Shown: positions 60,683 to 64,000 of the stretch, piece after piece | How the letters are laid out: each line of letters opens with the position of its first letter | How positions within the stretch are numbered: the first letter of the stretch is position 1 | Assembly: GCA_016748015.1 (NCBI GenBank) | Contig: JAAOMT010000436.1 | Coordinates: 120,091-184,090, forward strand | Length of the DNA stretch: 64,000 bases | DNA from: Geosiphon pyriformis | Taxonomy: Eukaryota; Glomeromycota; Glomeromycetes; Archaeosporales; Geosiphonaceae | Direction: 5' to 3' | The notes under the pieces: model-generated | Databases searched by the model: none | The model's input: the letters and a program-made list of their open reading frames with translations, nothing else | Told to the model about the DNA's origin: nothing | Position numbers and translations under genes: made by a program

Positions 60683-63600
60683 TTAAGGCTCTGCCTCCAC
60701 CATCATTTTGATTCCCATACTCATTAATTCGGTCGCAAGATATTTAAAAGCGAAAGGTATTTTGACATGAACAACATGCTCAGCTGTGTTGCAAAGGCTA
60801 CAAACTACATGGTGCTTCCTTCGTTGTCGTTCACGATCCCGAGGTGCCAATGAAAGCGCAGAGAAAATAGAGCCACACTTTCGACAGACTAGGCACTGAT
60901 GGGATATTGAAAAAGGTTGAGAAAGGGAAGGATCAATTTATGCATCGAAATATAATATCAAATCACCTGAGAGTAATCAGAGCAATTCATTAATCGGTCT
61001 TGCAAGCAAAAACTCATCCCGTGTGCCAGCATAGAATCCCGTTCCATTTCTCCAAAACGTACCCCACCATGCCGAGCACGGCCACCAATTGGTTGCATTG
61101 TAAGATTGTGCACTGGCCCAGTCGAACGTACTTGCCATTTATCTGATACCATATGACGCAAACGTTGATAAAATACAACACCAATGTAAATATCTGCGTG
61201 AAACTCTTCTCCAGTCACCCCGCTATACAAAGGTTCGTTTCCGTGATAGTTGTAACCCGCACGAAGGAGTTGCTCCCCAAAGTGATCCATTGCAGGGTGT
61301 TTCTCATCGAACCTGAATGGGGTAGCATCTTGTGCAATTCCATGCAATGCACCAGCTTTTCCTGCTAGACTCTCGACAAACATCCCGATTGTCATACGCG
61401 AAGGGAAGGCATGTGGATTGATGATAATATCAGGCTGCATCCCACTCTCAGTAAATGGCATGTCATACTGTGGCCATAATTGCGAGAGTACACCTTTTTG
61501 TCCATGTCTTGAAGAAAATTTATCACCGATAACCGAAGGTCTTGGAATTCTTAGCTTAATATGTGCTCTTTGAGCTTCATATTGTCCTAAATCATCACCG
61601 AGCAATCTTACTTGATCAACATATGCCATTTCAGGCCCCTTGTAGAATTTTACATAGGTGGTTCCCTTTGTATCGTCGAAATAAGCATAGAGTGGATCTC
61701 CTTCAACCAAACGGATTCCAACAAAAGGCATTCCATCTTTGTCCAGTTTTTCTAAAACAGCATCATCTACATCACTGCCTAGCATAAAATGATGCTGTAT
61801 CGGTTCACCTCTTCGACGCATTTCATTCAAGTCTATTACTTCAGATTTATAGATGGTACCGTATGCGAAACCACGATGATGGGATTGCCTGTTGACAATC
61901 ATAGCGTCTTCCATATCATAACCTGCATAGTCAAAATAAAATTAAGAGAAATAGCTTTTTTTGCATCATGAGGCCGGACAAAAATTTACCTGTATAGGCA
62001 AGAACGGCAACAATAGCATTAGTCCCGTTTGGAAATCCATCTAAGCCATATTTATTGTAAATCTCTGGCCTAGCAATGGGGGATTGACCAGATTGTAATC
62101 GATAAAGTTTGTTATCTGTTCGATGTGTTAGAGCTGATCCTGGAGTCCCCATCGTTTGTTTACTCATCTATATTGAGAAAGAGTAAACTACGTTAATATA
62201 GAGGGCGAATAAAAAAAAACATAATTAAGAAGCCAATTCATAGTCCAATACGTGACCTGACATTGATACATGTTTCGAGGACTTTGATTATGATCCGAGA
62301 ATGGTGTTAAATTCGCTAGAATGCTGAGTATATTGGTCGGAGATATTTCCTGATGTGTTGTGATTCCAGGCACAATATCTTCATCCAAACAAGCAATGTT
62401 CATATAGACCTGTTCGAGAGAACAAAATAATATAGACAACGGAAAGGTGAATTTGCCAGATCTTCCATAGCATACCTGTTCAAAAGTGCCGATCAAATCC
62501 GTCTTGCCGTTAGCTAAATATTTGACTGGCCGCATCATACGAGCCATCGAGGTAAACAAATAAAGACCTGGAAATAAGCCACCATTTGATGGGGGCACAT
62601 AAGCAATTTCAAGTTGCATTGGAATCTATTATTTAAAAAAAAATCGACGTGTTAGAGGTGAACAAATAACCTAGATATCAGAGCAAAAAAATTTACCCCT
62701 TTTTCGCCTAGAACCTTCCATAACCTTAAGGTAGTTGCAAGTCTTTGAGCCACCACGGCCGAACACACTCCAATAATTCGCCCATTTAAAAGAACGTGCA
62801 AGATTTTTCGTTCTCGACTATCTCTGCCTGAAAATTCCGGTTCTAATAGACCTAATGGGGCCAGTAAAGACTGGATGGATTCCATGTTAAGATCTGAAGT
62901 GATGATCTTACAACTACAAGAAAGGTGGTTTAATAACCCGCAAGGAGACCCATCTGGAGTATGGACAGGACATATGAAACCTGATTGAAAAGAATTTTCA
63001 TAAATAAGCCTGTGTAAAAATTATGATTGGGAGAAAAAAAATTTAAATATTTTTAAATACCCCAAGCTTCTGGAAGCAGTTTACGGACACTAGTGGTTTT
63101 CAGCTCCGCAAAAAACGAACCACGATGAACGCAACGAAAATGGGAGATATACCGATAAAAATTGAGCTTCTCCGCCACTATAGTATATCCACTTGACTAC
63201 GGAAAACCGACTTGAGTAATTATTGAATATGTTTTTCAAAATGGCAAAAATGTTGGAGTCTTACCTGTGATAAGTCTAACCCTGTGTTAGATATTAGGTT
63301 GCCTGTAGCTAAGAAATAGGAAAGTTTTTGTCCGATTGCTTCGCTCCTTACTTTATTAATGGTTTTCTCTACATAAATTTCTGAAGGAAGTACCGATTCG
63401 AATTGAATATGAAATTTTATTTCTTGAATAAGATCCCCAATCGAAAACTAAAACATACTATTAGTAAAGTCTGGCTTTTGCTCTTTATTTGCGCTATTGC
63501 GAATATCTGCGGCAAATGTAGCTTTGATTTGATTAAGATAATCTTGAAGTTTCTCTTTAATGATCATGCCGTATAGGTGGCCACTCAAAAGGATCTCTTG

Positions 63601-64000
63601 GTTTGCGGGGGAGTCGGAATTATCAGCGCAACATTCACCAGCAACCAACGCATAAAGTTTGCGTATCATGAAGCTTTTGGGAATAGATATTGAGTACCAA
63701 ATATGATATTAACGAAGGAATTACCATTGAACTTACATTAGCAGGTGAAACTTTTGAAGATTATGTTGGAGATGCACAAAAATGACTTTTCTCAGGAGGA
63801 ACGTTCCAACCTTATCCGAAGAAAGATGGGGTGGTAAACCAAGCGCGACGTGAAATTTTTGACCGAGAAAATCCACAAATTCTTGTTGTTTTGAAATTTT
63901 GAGAATCTTGGCAGAGGAAAGCATGAGTTCTAAACGATCTGTTAAAAAAGTGTTTTTATTTTCTCCTTGTAGAATGTGATCAAAAATTTGTTTGTCAGAA
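60683..64000 (-). CDS. RPA135: RNA polymerase I second-largest subunit (RPA135/RPA2), 5' end beyond window
   Basis: Nine exons are visible on minus: 64000(partial)-63737, 63673-63265, 63196-63061, 62980-62697, 62625-62476, 62409-62257, 62167-61990, 61922-60967, 60895-60683; introns are GT-AG and 63-89 bp. It is the beta-like subunit that with RPA190 forms the Pol I active centre transcribing rRNA genes in the nucleolus. Landmarks: [61 protein letters not shown] with [38 protein letters not shown], and a C-terminal finger (CLVCRKCG... CSLC). [23 protein letters not shown] separates it from Pol II and Pol III paralogues. Exon 63673-63265 holds an in-frame TAG, described separately; without it the gene looks intact. 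Confidence 0.93.
63448..63492 (-). other. In-frame TAG in RPA135, possibly within a 45-nt GC-AG intron
   Basis: The frame of exon 63673-63265 is interrupted by TAG at 63448-63450 and continues correctly on both sides. The 45 nt from GCAAAT (63492) to TTTTAG (63448) are a multiple of three, begin with GC, end with AG and contain TACTAAT, a close match to the yeast-type branch site TACTAAC, 14 nt before the AG. No GT donor exists nearby in a suitable phase. A 63-nt version starting at GCAGAT is also possible. Confidence 0.5.

Noticed and set aside
63448-63458. 11-nt intron GTATGTTTTAG around the RPA135 stop
   Set aside because: Far too short to be spliced, and its removal shifts the frame of the next block.
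1-64000. CRISPR arrays, bacterial operons or riboswitches
   Set aside because: No direct-repeat/spacer pattern was seen, and spliced genes show a eukaryotic nuclear genome. No tRNA or rRNA gene could be recognised by eye.

Overview
The window looks like an early-diverging fungal genome, most probably an arbuscular mycorrhizal fungus (Glomeromycotina, Rhizophagus-like). The reasons are very low GC, host genes cut by many 56-90 bp GT-AG introns, a gene with the fungal Rua1 C-terminal zinc domain, and dense LINE and Ty3/gypsy elements of a kind I associate with these genomes. The species name is inference.

Host genes sit at the two ends. On the left: a four-exon Rua1_C-type regulator (379-2849, +); a GC-normal stretch with unrecognised ORF pieces (4260-6670); a 13-exon ALDH8-type aldehyde dehydrogenase with an 8-nt micro-exon (6827-9195, +); a small LYR-motif protein (9296-9628, -); and a PAP2 lipid phosphatase (about 10003-10540, +) divergent from it. 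On the right: the 3' two thirds of the RNA polymerase I second-largest subunit RPA135 (60683 to beyond 64000, -), which carries an in-frame TAG that may lie in a short GC-AG intron.

The 49 kb between is a nest of retroelements. Seven LINE copies or fragments of related families share one 3' tail. A (11.2-17.9 kb, +) is full length but almost fully converted to AT. C (18007-24906, -), D (about 43.3-50.0 kb, +) and E (52440-59246, +) keep normal base composition. B (26.7-41.6 kb, interrupted) and F (50.05-52.15 kb, interrupted) are AT-decayed 3' parts. H (25557-25976, -) is a short 5'-truncated copy with a perfect 13-bp target-site duplication (TSD). G (39069-41363, -) carries only ORF1 plus the shared LINE tail, between perfect 12-bp TSDs: an ORF1-only 'half-LINE'. 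A 10.8-kb Ty3/gypsy element (27812-38605) with about 1-kb LTRs and ACAA TSDs sits inside LINE B. A solo LTR (50501-51358, TSD ATGC) sits inside LINE F. A 0.8-kb LTR-like repeat occurs twice.

The main observation is how these elements decay. E keeps both reading frames without a single frameshift for about 6.5 kb yet holds 19 internal stops, and most fall on Trp codons that are TGG in a sister copy (TGG to TGA or TAG). D shows the same with fewer stops. The older nested copies look like the end point of the same process: catalytic Asp turned to Asn, Gln to stop, His to Tyr. The host genes at both ends are intact. This points to a TE-directed C-to-T/G-to-A mutation process, either RIP-like or by deamination of LINE cDNA.
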